Assembly (NCBI RefSeq): GCF_029227915.1
Contig: NC_079876.1
Span: forward strand, 19,468,001-19,532,000
DNA from: Hydractinia symbiolongicarpus
Taxonomy: Eukaryota; Cnidaria; Hydrozoa; Anthoathecata; Hydractiniidae
Reading direction: 5' to 3'
Length of the DNA stretch: 64,000 nucleotides
Shown here: positions 1-12,049 of the stretch, in pieces
How positions within the stretch are numbered: position 1 is the first letter of the stretch
How the letters are laid out: every line of letters begins with the position of its first letter
The notes under the pieces: generated by a model
What the model was told of the DNA's origin: nothing
Databases searched by the model: none
What the model saw: the letters and a program-made list of their open reading frames with translations, nothing else
Translations under genes and position numbers: made by a program

Positions 1-129
1 GGCTTATTATTAGCGAGATTATTGTCAACTGGACGAAATGTCTAGATTAGACTGATTGAGGACGTACAGTCGACTATACGGGCTAGTGATAATTTGTATT
101 ACAGGCTAGTGTTTCGTACTTAGTTTAAG

Positions 130-730
130 GTCAACACATGGAGTTATATATGGGACAATATTCGTACATGGTTTTCGTCGCGTCGTAAATGCTTTTCGTC
201 GTGTCATATCTTTCTTCGTGGTGTAGTTTTTGTCGCGTTGTATCATTCTTTGTGGGGTGGTTTTACGTTTCGTTGAGTCGTATTTGTTTTCGTCGAGGCG
301 TATTTCACCTTGTGGCGTATTTCACTTCGTAGCGAAAATGTTTATGCTTTTTTAACACGAAATTACTAAATTCGTGTAGCGCTTAAAAGAAATCCACTAG
401 AAAGAAAGTAAAATATATTGCGTAAAAGCTTCACGAAATTAGTAATTCCGTGTTAAAAAGCATAACTATTTCGCCACGAAGTGAAATACCCCACGAAGTG
501 ACATACGACACGACGAAACATGAGATCACTCCAAGAAGAGTAATACGCCACGACGAAAACCAATACCCTGCGAAGAAAACCACACCACGTAGACAGATAC
601 GACACGACCAAAACTATTACGAGTCGAATAAAACCACGCCACGAAAAAAGATACGACACGGCGAAAAGCATTACGACGCGACGAAAACCATACACGAATA
701 TTGTCCCACATATAACTCCATATCAACATG
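130..730. repeat. Foldback inverted repeat (MITE-like), arms about 130-372 and 432-730
   Basis: The left arm reads outward-in as GGAGTTATATATGGGACAAT and the right arm carries its reverse complement near 700-726. Similarity continues through both arms to a central AACACGAAATTACTAA near 355-370, mirrored near 437-455. Inside each arm a degenerate unit built on TTTTCGTCG(C/T)GTCGTAT recurs several times. Open reading frames here on both strands are a by-product of the repeat. I see no transposase and no clear target-site duplication, so the superfamily is unknown. Confidence 0.75.
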
Positions 731-3585
731 CTGACTCGTGTCTGTTTGGAATCGTTTACTGTACTGCACACTGTAATTAATTTGCCGTGCGATTTTACTA
801 GTGACAGTCATTGTGTATTTGTTATCCGTGATGACGATGGGCGCAATAGTTTTTTGGTTATCATTAACATAAAGAAGTACAGTAGTACATCCCGAATATA
901 CGGGATTACTGCGTGAGTATAGCAATTTATTTAAGTAATTTGAATGTGAAGAATGAAAGGAGATGTAAACAGGAGTAGTACAAAAAATCACACGGATGAA
1001 CTTGGTGCTGCAGATATAATTTTTGCTGATGAGATAATTCGAGCCACTTTCATGTGGATTAAGGACAACAAATTTTTCCTTCTAAAAGAATCACACTCTT
1101 CATGAAATCAAATAATTATTAAATGTCTTCACAGACTTCAATGGTTTCTTGTGTTGCGAAGGGAGGATTGCGAACGGGTCTCTTTTTTATTATACCATCA
1201 ATTTGTGCGTCACAGAAAAACGACAGTTATGCTATACGCATGCTAGTGTGGGACACAACAAAGTTCGCAAATCATATTTGCATTGGATTGGATTTACGGA
1301 TTGGATTCCACAAGGAAGAAGCGTTATCATATCATATCATGGCTGTCGACTCTACCGAATCATACGTTTTTTTTTTTTTGCTTCGAAATGAAATATTTGT
1401 GACTGTTAAATTTGTCAGCTGCGCCTAGGAATTGTGGCTTTCTCAAATGATTAATGCAATCTGTTAAAAGGTGCCTGTAAATTGTTGCAAAAGTCTCGAT
1501 TAACATAGAAAGAAATGTCAACATTATTGGTAAAAATCAAGAGTAGTATTAATACTCTACCAATCAGGTTCTTATAATTGGTAAAAAACTCGAAACTAAT
1601 ATTCAACACACAAGTGTTATATTTAGATACTATATTTCGAAGATTATTTCGTTTTGCAGTGAAGAAAAGCATAAAAAACGGAAAGCTTAGCTATATTTTC
1701 AGTTTCCGTTAATCAAAAGCTACAAGATTGTCATGTTTTCCAAGAAGGGCTAAGGGTTTATTAACTATATAATAGCTATTTTCAACCGTTTTATGCAGGA
1801 AATCTGCATGATTGCCTAAGAAGCCTTTACGACGGCTTTATATAGCACGGTATAACTTTTAACCTCATAGCAACCATATTAGTATTAAAAATTAGTTTTA
1901 AAAACATTGCTGGAGAATCGTTAAAACATAACTACATATATGCAACTTAAATCTATTATTAGATCTATTAAATCTATTACGCTTTTTAGATAAACATTCA
2001 TCAGCACAATGACAACAAGCAAAACAGCATCGAATTTGTAGACTTAGCGTATTGACCTTGCAAGCCCGGTCTATACTTTTGACCTCGAGTAATATTTGTC
2101 GGTATAGATAGACAAAACAGTTTAATTGTATTAAAAGTATATTGTGCACAATTTGTACAAAAAATTGGAAAGTAAAGCTTGGTTCCCACTGTGATTTAAA
2201 AGCAACAGCATGCACAATAATTACTGATTAATATTGTGAAAGAGATACAAACTCCAAGTATGGATAGGGAAATATTAGGAAAAAGATTGCGTCTTTTGAA
2301 GTGCAAAACAACAAGAGTGCGAAGAAGGTGGTGTTGCGTAGGGGAAATTCTTTCGAAATCGTGGCAAGCATGGTTTCACACTTTGTTTCAGGGACTTTGT
2401 AACAACCGAGACTTTTTTTTTGCTATGTTTGACTGAGTCCGCAGACGTCTGACCATCTCTTGAGTCTTATCAGAGAAAGCATTGAAAAGGAAGACACCCG
2501 CCTGCGAAAATCAATTCCTGTTGATGTTCACCTCGCTATAACGAGTTGGGTTTTATTTTATCTGTGGCATAGGTTTTATGCCGGAAATTTTAAAACACGA
2601 ACACGTTCACATATTGCTTTAACTTTAAAATCTCATTTAAAACCTACTTAAAGCACACTTCCAATTTTACTGTTGATTCCACTTTGGCATATATTTTATT
2701 TTGTGTGTATACCATCCAGAAATGTATTGAAACGCCTTTTCCAACGCAGATAATATTTAATTTGCTACATTCTTAAAATATAATATGCGATTATATAAGG
2801 AAAAAGCAAAGAGTGACTCAGCTATGTTTCCCGCTGAATATCCACAGCTTATTTTGATTAAACCAAGCGCGTTACCCGCAACAAATCCTTTCAAAAAAAG
2901 ACGCAAAATGGCATACACTGGTGAGCAAGTCATAATGTATGCTAGCTTTTTATATGAACAATGAATGAAAACATATCCTACATGACCAGTATTAAGTCAA
3001 AAGTTAGTTCAGCATAACCTTCAGTATAACGTAACAAAATGATTTTTAAAACTCCGTTTATCATATACATATACATGCCATATTCATAGTTATATTACGT
3101 TGATAATGTGATACTTTTCTGTTTTCTTTGTGATTGCTAAAAATATAAGCTGTAAAACCAATTTATTTCTCCCTGTTCCGTCTCGTCTTTGTTTGCAGCA
3201 TGCCGTCATTTTTAAATTCCTAACGCTCGCCTCAGATCACGTGACTATAACCATTGTTTATTAAGAGATTCCCGCTGCTGACATCAGCATGCTGAGACCT
3301 TCATCGCTATATATCATGGCATATTATCTTTAACCAACACATGGTGAGTTTTCGTAAACAAAAAATTTTGAAGAGCTAGACATGTCAAATAAGATCCAAT
3401 CCTGGTAATGCATTCCCTTCTTCACACGAATCTTCATTTTTCTTGAAAATTATGGTTGGTTCAGGACATTATGTGCATATTATTAATTTTAAATACATTA
3501 TGTGAACATTTAAACATTTACAACGCTTATTACTCCTACAAAACCTGTAACTCATTTATGTGCGCAGTTGATTGCTAGCGAAAGT
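731..3585. other. No gene recognised
   Basis: AT-rich sequence with homopolymer runs and short stop-interrupted frames. I saw no exon with paired splice sites and recognisable protein sequence, no RNA gene and no clear repeat in this stretch. Confidence 0.5.
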
Positions 3586-4261
3586 TTAACCCTATTTGGT
3601 GCGGGGTGTTTCGAACCTATTATGGCCGGGCGGAGGGGGTTGGCGGATTTCGCCCCAACCCCCTTCCTCCATAACATCACTGACTTGTCTAAACTGAATC
3701 AAACTTGGCACACTAATAGTACGTCATTAAAGATACCAAATGGCAGCGATAAATTTTTGCTTATGTCAGCACTTTTTCTGAGACGTCATCGAAAACTTGC
3801 AATTTGTCTAATACACCACTATTTACTTAAAACTCAAATAATTACGTTCTAGAGTACATTTTTTACACTCTGTTTAAAATCTTGGCCGCCCAATAAAAGT
3901 TATTTAACATATTTCTGCTGTTTACATAGTTCGAATGAATAAGGCTTAAAAATTGCGCGAAGAAAACAGGTAATCATATTATTCACGTGACCAAAATTTA
4001 GACAAAGATTCCCCTCGACCAAATAAAGGGTAATCCAAACGAAAGTTGTTATATTTTCCCTATTATAAGGATTCCATAGAGATTTTTAGGGGTAGTTTCA
4101 AGTAATGGCCAATATCTAAATCTCTGAGAGTTAGGGGACCTAAACGTTCGGTATACAGGTGCCAAAAAAATAAATATAAAATATATCATAACCATCAAGC
4201 ATAGCAATAAAGAATTAATAAAAAAACACGGCAGTGGGCGCCCTAAACCTAATAGGGTTAA
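3586..4261. mobile_element. piggyBac-like non-autonomous element (MITE), 676 bp
   Basis: The element is bounded by TTAA at both ends (3586-3589 and 4258-4261). Inside these lie inverted termini CCCTATTTGG at the left and, as reverse complement, CCCTATTAGG at the right. TTAA targets with CCCT-type termini are characteristic of piggyBac elements. A G-rich palindrome lies just inside the left end (about 3630-3665). A second member with the same termini and related interior, in the opposite orientation, lies at 62086-62837. No transposase is encoded. Confidence 0.7.
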
Positions 4262-5895
4262 GACTATTTAGTTAGCACGTCACAACCAACATGTCTCCAC
4301 AGTATCCGCACTTATAAAAAACTTTAGTCATGGTTTCCAAATATAGAAACAAGTAGAAAATATAGAAAAAAAAATACAAAAATATTTTTTGCAGATTTTT
4401 TAATGCTGAATCTGATTACTAGTGTCGAAAAATCAAATTTTTCACTGGGCTACTTCTTTAAGTATCGTTTTAACCACTTTACTATTATTTAATGCATTTT
4501 AATCCATACATGGCATTTCCTGAAAGCGCTGTGACAAAATATTTTGTCAGAAATTCTAAATTTCATTATGCCACAGTTGGCTATAAAGTAGACACTATGG
4601 TGTGCCTTAAAATGTGAATTTACTTCACATTTCTGAGACTTAAGACTTACGGTATTTATGTGTTTAGTGGTTTACAGATCGAATTAATGCTAGCATACTT
4701 CCATTGTTGATCCACAAATTAAGAATTTCACATGTAAAACCTTTAAATCTTTAAAAATCTTCAAATTTTTTGCCGTTTAAATTTGGAAACCACGTAAAAT
4801 AGAAAATCTCAAAATTAATGTCTTCGTAGGTATTAGTGCCAGCTAATCTTCAAGCAAAACCAAGTTTTTCCTCTGAGTTTTTCTGCCGACAAATTACTAG
4901 TTTTGTTTAATTTTAGCGTGATTTTTTAGGTGAGACACGCTTTGACTAGACGTTGAGCGTTTTAATGTACAACACCGCAAACTAAGAGCACAGACCTACG
5001 AAGGCTGTGATATGATCTTTTGCATATCTTGCTTCCATGTGCACCATAAAAATCGAACGGAATGATGATGTCATTAAAAAAGTATTAAATACAGAGAATA
5101 TTCTTTGTAGTATCTTCTTAAAATCACGTCATCTGTGGATCGTTTCGATCAGCGTTTTAGGCCAAACAAAATTGAATAAGCAAGTTAGATACCACCTAGT
5201 CATTAATTATCTCATCAAAAATAACTGTTTGCCTCCAAAACTAAATAATTTTTTAAGTACCATTTAACTAATTTGTCCCGTGACTACAATTTGCAAACAT
5301 ATTTGTTATCTGACTTCCGCCTGCATACTGTAGCTATTAATAGGAAGCACATGTTTCTTCTGTATATCAATATAAGCAGATCATTAAGAGAAGAAAACCT
5401 TAATAAAATATTGAACGTGTACAAATTTATTCAAATAAATATATTGGAGAACTAACTTTTTGGTAAGAGTAGGTTTCTCGTGTTAAATAACATTTACTTG
5501 AAAAAAATATTTGCGTACCTCTTTAACACGCTGTTTAATAATGATGCATTTTGAAACTTTGAAGAAAAACAGGGTTCACTGTATTTTATTTTAGTGTTTT
5601 GCCTTCATGGAAACAGATACTTTTGTTTTTCTGTAAGCGTCGACACGACTCATTCGAGTGACTGTTAACTAATTCAGTTAGAGTAACGTAACATTCAGCT
5701 AAGGCATTGAGCTACTTTCGTTTACAAAAAAAAAAAATGTTTTTTGGAAGAAATCATATTGAGCAAGGTTATATCGATCAGCTAGCTTAATACACTAGAC
5801 TCTCTCTGTCTTGAAATCGCTATCTAAGCAGATAAGTGCAGATATCCAAACAAAAGCATAAACATTGCTTTCAAAATTAAATAAGGAGTGAATTA
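4262..5895. other. No gene recognised
   Basis: AT-rich sequence downstream of the MIEAP-like gene's stop codon on the minus strand. Two short plus-strand frames at 5037-5455 have no recognisable features. Nothing else could be supported. Confidence 0.45.
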
Positions 5896-6171
5896 TTAAT
5901 CTGTGACAACTACTCCCATTACCATAACGTCTTCGCCATTACAATAGGCTTCTTTTGAAAAATATATGCAAGGCCATATCCAATATCTTATCTTGTCTCC
6001 AGTACCATCCCGTACTTCGTACTTTTCACTGCAAACACTTTGGTCGTCAAATGATGCATACATTGGTGGAGAGCTTGCATTCATTAACCACGTAACTTGA
6101 ACACATTCTTCCACATAACGTCTGACACACTTATCACTAGCATCAAAATGATGATAAGGCTTCATCAGCTT
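5896..6171 (-). CDS. Terminal exon of a MIEAP/SPATA18-like host gene
   Basis: This exon follows a minus-strand acceptor TTTAATTAG and runs in phase 0 for 91 codons to a TAA at 5896-5898. The peptide contains WLMNASSPPM, a Cys-rich centre and KIRYWIWPCIYF. This matches the C-terminal domain of mitochondria-eating proteins, which I recall as having a W-x-M...PP segment followed by a Y-x-(V/I)-W-P segment. It is the last of five exons with compatible phases (12535-12606, 14858-14938, 15028-15214, 18958-19177). MIEAP acts in mitochondrial quality control in vertebrates; whether this invertebrate relative does so is unknown. The family call is from memory of the pattern, without a profile search. 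Confidence 0.55.
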   Translation of the reverse strand, partial: KLMKPYHHFDASDKCVRRYVEECVQVTWLMNASSPPMYASFDDQSVCSEKYEVRDGTGDKIRYWIWPCIYFSKEAYCNGEDVMVMGVVVTD

Positions 6172-8336
6172 CTAATTAAAAATGAAATAATCATAGAACT
6201 CTTTTTGTTTAGTGTGTAATTAAAATTCTTCTAAAATAGAACAGAAAAACAAATTTAATCCAACAATAAGAAAAACTGGAGTTAAATAATTCTATACTGT
6301 TTACTTATTTTACACGGAGAGAGTAAAAACATTTTAACTTTTTTTTGTCGTACTCACGCTTCAAAGCTTTTTAAGTGTTAGCTCGATAAAAATGTGGTTG
6401 CTGAGGGGTGGGGGGCGGGAGGGTGGTTTTGCCTCACAACTATTTTTCCAATGGGAGTAGGAGAGATTATTTTCATGTAATTCTGTTGAAAATTAAAATT
6501 ACAGTGTGACGTTATAGACACTTGCGTGCGTATGGAATAATCTATTTTGTTTTTTTCGGCATGATTTTTTTAACTTTACTTTTTCAAAAGCTCAAAGTAT
6601 TTCTAACGGATAAGGGATGAATTTGTGTGCATCTATTTCTGTCAGGTGGTCATTGTCCCAGTATTTAAAAATGATAATTCGACTAAAGTTAATGGCGAAA
6701 TACTAGGATATCAAAAGTTTTACTCAACTCTGATGTACATAGATACTATAATATATAAGTATAATATATACCTTGCGACAAATGATAATTATAATTATGT
6801 CTTTAATAAACATTTATTAACAAAAAAAAAGTTTGTAGTTAATTGAAACACGCTTAATTTAAATAACTGGTGTTGTTTTTTAGACCAGTTATTTTCTACA
6901 TCTTTTAAATTCCGGTCTGCAGAATATACCACTACTATTTTATGCTACACAATAAATACAAAACCTAAAGATTCTGGCAAATAATCAATTTACATATAAA
7001 ATAGTCTACATGAAAAAATAGACGCCTTTTTAAAAGAAATGGTCCAACAATATGCCGGTCAACCTTATATGTTAGGATAATTTGCCAAGGTAATATTTTC
7101 GTCACACAGCTCCAGTTATTACACTATATTTTATAGAAGCAATTTTATAAGAGCAAAGAATTAAATAAGCACGAAGTAATATCAATTTTTACTGATTTTG
7201 TCATTTCTTTGAGCAATACAACAAACCTGGAAAAATTCTTGTTAATTGTTACAGTCGCAATAATATGTAATGTACCGCTAACAAAATACGAACATTTTCA
7301 GTCTGAAAAAACGACAAAAATAAGAACACCTCAGACTGACGGAAAATTTTCAACTTTTCAAAAAAAAAAACAACCTCATAAGCCCTGGGACGAGGTGGGG
7401 CTATTATTTATTGTTTTTTTTAAAGCTAGACTCACAACAATGCAAGTAACGTTATGCCTATGTTCATTATTTGTCTTATAAATTAAATAAGAATTGTCAA
7501 GCGGATAAATATGAAACCTTTCTGATATTATAGATCCTACTAACAGTCGAGTAAATATAGTTTTCCATATATTCAAATCAAATGTATCTAAAGAGAAGTA
7601 AAATTTCCAATAACAAGGAAGGAAGAAAAAAGATTTAAAAATTTCCATCATCCTGCTGATTAAAAGTGATCTTAGATTATAACATATTATCGCGGAAGTT
7701 AACTACGTTTTATTTGAGAAGGTTCTTTTTATCATCTTGATTTTTCACCTTTGCTGGTCAATTATTTTACTTCCACTTCATTTAAAACGGGCGACGCATT
7801 TTTTATCAATACTTGAGAAAAGAAAAGTTTAAGTGGATACTTACTGTTTTAGCTAGACTATTTCTTTCCCTGCAAGCATACGCACTTTGATAAGCAGAAA
7901 AAATTTGGTTAAGGCTTAATGGTGCTTGGGTTTTTCTATTTTTACAGGCTAGAGAGTTACTGACTTGTGGCTTTGACTAGCTACTCGTTTAGGCATGTGC
8001 GCCTATCGAAAATAAACTTGTGTTTTAGTCATGTTTGTCGTATAAAACTTACGTATCTTTTACTTCCGAAAGGTCTTACTGTTTCTATACTCCTTTCTCT
8101 TCTATTTTTCTTTTCTGTCTTTTTCTTACTCTAGGCTTGTTACTTATCGGTTGCCTTCAATATAAAGGATTTGAGCCTTTCGTTGCCTAAAAAAGGTGTC
8201 AAATTGTTGGTGTATACAAATTGTTGAATATTTTTAATATTTAAACATCTTTCTAAAACTTTTTCGCTCGTTCATTTGGCACTAGAATAAAAATAAAGAT
8301 GTAGATCAGGATAAGATAACATCTTCTTAAGCAGGT
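6172..8336. other. Last intron of the MIEAP-like gene, proximal part
   Basis: AT-rich, with scattered homopolymers and no recognisable coding exon. On the minus strand near 8575-8610 there is a short tRNA T-arm-like string (GGTTCAAATC), too degenerate to call. The sequence ends at the left terminus of the 3.9-kb transposon. Confidence 0.4.
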
Positions 8337-8530
8337 CCGGTGTCGCGGAAAATAAGTACTCCCCTAAAAAAGTACTCCCCATATTTATTTCCGGGAAAAA
8401 GGTACTCCCAAGTATATATTTCCCAGGAAATTGATACTCCCGGGAGTACTCTTATCCTAGGAAATAAAGACTCCTTCGGGAAATAAGTACTTCCGGGAGT
8501 ATAAATTTCCTAGGAAATAAGCACGCTTAA
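8337..8530. repeat. Left terminal inverted repeat with AGTACTCC array
   Basis: The terminal 40-45 bp match the right end at 12165-12209 with few differences. Further in, the strings AGTACTCC, GGAGTACT and relatives (GGTACTCC, GATACTCC) recur in both orientations separated by AAATAAGT or TTTCC(T/C)AGGAAA. This gives a subterminal array of short palindromic sites, as expected for transposase binding. Confidence 0.65.
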
Positions 8531-8883
8531 GACATGAAATAGAAATTGAGGGAATTAATTTTCGCTTATTTGCGGGTTTTCTTTGCCAAGATTTGAACCA
8601 GCGAAGTATATTATTTCGAAAAGTTCTTGAAAATTCTTCACAAACCCCTAGGAAAATAAAAGAAACTCGTCCCCAATAGGTCAAAACCAGGAAAATTAGC
8701 TCACGCAAAATGCAATTTTTCTGATTTTATTTTTTGACCGGGAAAATGGATTCCCCCTCTTAAGTCAGATTTTGTCAGACTTTTAGACCCCCCTCCCCTA
8801 TGAAGGCTGCCGTCATATGTGAACGATCCCTAAGTACGAGGGTAAACTGAGCCTTGAAGTATAGTTTTGACAATAATTATGAA

Positions 8884-9739
8884 TTGTTATGAAAGCTATC
8901 ACGTGATGTAAAAAAAATCGAAATTTTTTTGATGACGTCCCGATTTGGGGAATTTTTGGTACTGGGAGAACAATTCGCGATAACTTTTGATTGGAGGAAC
9001 CGATTCGCATGAAATTTTGCACAAAGGATCTTTGTTATGAAAACTAACACGTGATGTAAAAAAATCGAAATTTTTTTGATGACGTCACGATTTGGGGAAT
9101 TTTTGGTACTGGGAGAAAAATTCGCGATAACTTTTGATCGGATGAAGCAATTCGCATGAAATTTTGCACAAAGGATCTTTGTTATGAAAGGTAACACGTG
9201 ATGTAAAAAAAATTCGAAATTTTTTTGATGACGTCACAATTTGGGGAATTTTTGGTACTGGGAGAACAATTCGCGATAACTTTTGATTGGATGAACCGAT
9301 TCGCATGAAATTTTGCACAAAGTTTCTTTGTTATGAAAGCTATCACGCGATGTAAAAATATTTCGAAATTTTTTTGATGACGTCACGATTTGGGGAATTT
9401 TTGGTACTGGGAGAAAAATTCGCGATAACTTTTGATCGGATGAAGCAATTCGCATGAAATTTTGCACAAAGGATCTTTGTTATGAAAGGTAACACGTGAT
9501 GTAAAAAAAATTCGAAATTTTTTTGATGACGTCACAATTTGGGGAATTTTTGGTACTGGGAGAACAATTCGCGATAACTTTTGATTGGATGAACCGATTC
9601 GCATGAAATTTTGCACAAAGGATCTTTGTTATGAAAGCTATCACGCGATGTAAAAATATTTCGAAATTTTTTTGATGACGTCACGATTTGGGGAATTTTT
9701 GGTACTGGGAGAAAAATTCGCGATAACTTTTGATCGGAT
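8884..9739. repeat. 149-bp satellite array, about 5.7 units, with two-unit higher-order structure
   Basis: The marker GACGTC recurs at about 8934, 9081, 9230, 9379, 9528 and 9677, a spacing of 147 to 149 bp. Units alternate between two subtypes. One has GATCGGATGAAGC after GAGAAAAATT, the other GATTGGATGAACC after GAGAACAATT, so the true repeat is about 298 bp. Each complete unit contains TGACGTCA, except the first, which reads TGACGTCC. The array ends abruptly against the transposase reading frame at 9739 and replaces its C-terminal part. Confidence 0.85.
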
Positions 9740-10512
9740 ATAAGCCGTCATTATTAATTTCTAGCGAAATTTTCGACTTTTCAGTCGTCTTGTTAATTAA
9801 CGTATCTTTAATAGTCCGATTCTGCCGTTCGCACAATCCATTGGCCTGAGAGTGGTAAGCTGAGGTCACCCTTTGGTCTGTCCCTGTCAGTTTAAGCAAG
9901 GCATCAGATACTTGGTTCACAAATTCTCTCCCTTGGTTGTTAATTTGTGTCTTAAAACAGCCATGACGACAGATCATTTCGTACAAAAATCTTGCTACAG
10001 TTGGGGCAGTTTTGTCTTGAACAGGTTTGGCTTCTGACCATTTTGAAAAATAGTCAATCAATACAATCAAGTGTTTGTAGCCATTCATTTCGGGTAGATT
10101 GCATATATCCACCCCAACTTGTTGCATAACATTTGAATCGACATGGATACTTTGAAGTTCAGGTGAGATCTTCTTGACTATTTTCCCTTGTTTTTGGCAT
10201 TTTTGATAAGTTCGAATATAGTTTTTAACATCATCGACCATACCATGCCAATAAAATCTCTCGGATACTTTTTGGTAGGTCGAGTCGCGTCCTCTATGAC
10301 CACTCATTGCCACTGACTCGACAGTTTCATTGATGCCCTCGTGTATGTCGTGAATGATGGCATTCTTTCTTTGATTTTCAAAAATAACTCTTCTGGTCCC
10401 TTTAAACGTCAGATGACCATCAACAATTGAAAAGTTTTTACTCGATTTCCTAAAGTTACTTTTGTCTCCTTTTTTTTTTATATGAGCAGGGTACTGCCCA
10501 TTTCTAATATAA
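9739..10512 (-). pseudogene. Integrase-like transposase, main part (C-terminally truncated, Helitron-split)
   Basis: The minus strand encodes an integrase_H2C2 zinc-binding region (HRGRD... then CQKQGK, with the first Cys of the usual CxxC replaced in TYQKCQK) followed by an rve-type catalytic core. The first Asp is in QVGVDICNLPE and the Glu is in NGLCERQNRTIK. The second catalytic Asp position reads NNQGREF where DQGREF is usual, so the site is probably dead. Upstream the frame stays open to the Helitron border and continues beyond it at 11948-11988. Downstream it runs into the 149-bp array. It resembles the integrase family found in KRBA2-type host proteins and Ginger-like transposons; Ty3/gypsy origin is the alternative. 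Confidence 0.7.
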
Positions 10513-11947
10513 TCTCTTTAATAATAGCCGTATTCCGTCTGTCTGTCTGTGTGTCCGCGAAAGACGCGTCCCGTAACGGAAACACGAAATTTTGTAAATT
10601 ACGCGCCGATACCAAATGCGATATATTTTTACCGACTTTGTTTTGACCGCTCGCACGTGGAATACCATTCACAACGCCTGATTCTTTAAAAAAAACCAAG
10701 ATTGTCGCGACCAGAAAGAATCCAAGATTTTCGCAGAACGAAGGCCATTTTGTTAATGGTCGTGTTTGTGGTCAGTGTGTGAGGTTTGTAGGCCTGTTTG
10801 ACTTTTTTATCTTCTAAAAGCCTTATATATTTGTAATATTTGTTTTCTGTTTGTTTTCAATGTTAGGATAAATATATTGTCACGTTTTTTAGCCACGTAC
10901 AGATCTTAAACTCACCAGTTTTAGGATGTTTGGCTAGGAACGAAGATTAGCTAGCTATAGCTACTAGCTGGCTAGAGCCTCACTTATTGCTATTCTGTTT
11001 GGTATAAGAGCTTTTTATCCTAGCCAACATTTATTTTTATGTTGAGGCTGTGGCTATTTAGCTAGCTCCTTAAAAAGTGAAAGTATAAAAATGCAGTTTT
11101 GCTACAACAATATTCTTAAGCAATATATAATTTTTATGCTAAATGCAGTTAGCTAGATAGATATAGCTACATATTTTATTATTTTTCTGCAAACTTTTTC
11201 TGCAAATGAAATGGCTGAGCGATTGTTTTGGCTGGACGAGTAACGACAGGCTGTTCCCTGTGTTTTTATTTAAACCGAAGTTGCAATGAACATTTTTGGA
11301 AAAGGGTAATACGCCTTATGCGCCTGTTCAACTGTGTTTAACTGTACTAAGCGGTTAGCCCAGTGTTAAAAACAGACTGTTTTTTGTAAAAGGCAGTTAC
11401 GCCTATGGGCATGTGCAACACCGTTTACCTGTATATACTAAGGTCAGCCCACCACTGTGACAATTAATTTTTAAACTTTCTTGGGAATCACGCCTGGACT
11501 AACCGCTCAGCCCTGTGTCTGCGAGAAAGTTTTTTTCAAAAGGGTATTATTCCTATATGCTGTACAACACGGTTTAACTGTACTAAGCGCTCAGCCCAGT
11601 GTCACGATTAATTTTTTAACTTTTAAAAAGACTTATTCCACAAAATAAAATAATATTGACCGATTGTTTTTGCTATGACAGGGTAACAACGGTTTGTAAA
11701 CTCTGTTTTTATATCAGTTATCGTTGCGGGAAAGTTATTTTTTGAAAAATATGTTACAGTCGCACACTATAATGGTGTATGCGCTTCAAATGATTAACGA
11801 CATACTGTATACCTGTACTAAAGCGCTCCACCTGATCGTGTGGGACAGTTTACGGCTCTTATTAAGCGCTCCACAGAGTGTTCAATGCCGGATCACACCT
11901 TTACTTGTGGCTTAACCTGGCGTTTCGACGCCGGGTTTCCCGGCTAG
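10513..11947 (+). mobile_element. Non-autonomous Helitron, 1,435 bp
   Basis: The 5' end is TCTCTTTAATAATA, preceded by A. The 3' end is CTAG (11944-11947), followed by T. About 11 bases before CTAG lies a hairpin, GGCGT TTCG ACGCC (11919-11932). These are the standard Helitron signatures (A|TC...CTRR|T). The borders are confirmed internally: removing the interval joins the integrase-like reading frame on both sides without a stop. No Rep/helicase is encoded. The 5' end resembles those of the two Helitrons at 59595 and 60748. Confidence 0.75.
11220..11890. repeat. Degenerate tandem repeat inside the Helitron
   Basis: Phrases such as ACTGTACTAAGCG(C/G)T(C/T)AGCCCAGTGT followed by TTAATTTTT(A)AACTTT recur near 11335, 11425, 11505, 11575 and 11810. 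The spacing is variable, roughly 90 to 170 bp, and similarity decays along the array. It is non-coding. Confidence 0.55.
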
Positions 11948-11988
11948 TTCTCAATATCTTGCAATTTCACATGCTTATTCGTCGACAT
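11948..11988 (-). pseudogene. N-terminal piece of the integrase-like transposase
   Basis: A minus-strand ATG at 11988 opens a short frame that reaches the Helitron 3' border at 11948. It is in phase with the long integrase-like frame beginning on the far side at 10512. It lies about 220 bp inside the transposon's right terminus, a normal place for a transposase start codon. The start is inferred from position, since no upstream coding sequence is seen. Confidence 0.6.
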
Positions 11989-12049
11989 GTTGATTAAAAT
12001 TAAGAAGCTTGAATAACATAAACATTCGAATTTTTTCATACACATGCAA

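Noticed and set aside
453-991. Overlapping frames on both strands near the left end
   Set aside because: They lie in or beside the foldback inverted repeat and reflect its stop-poor subrepeats.
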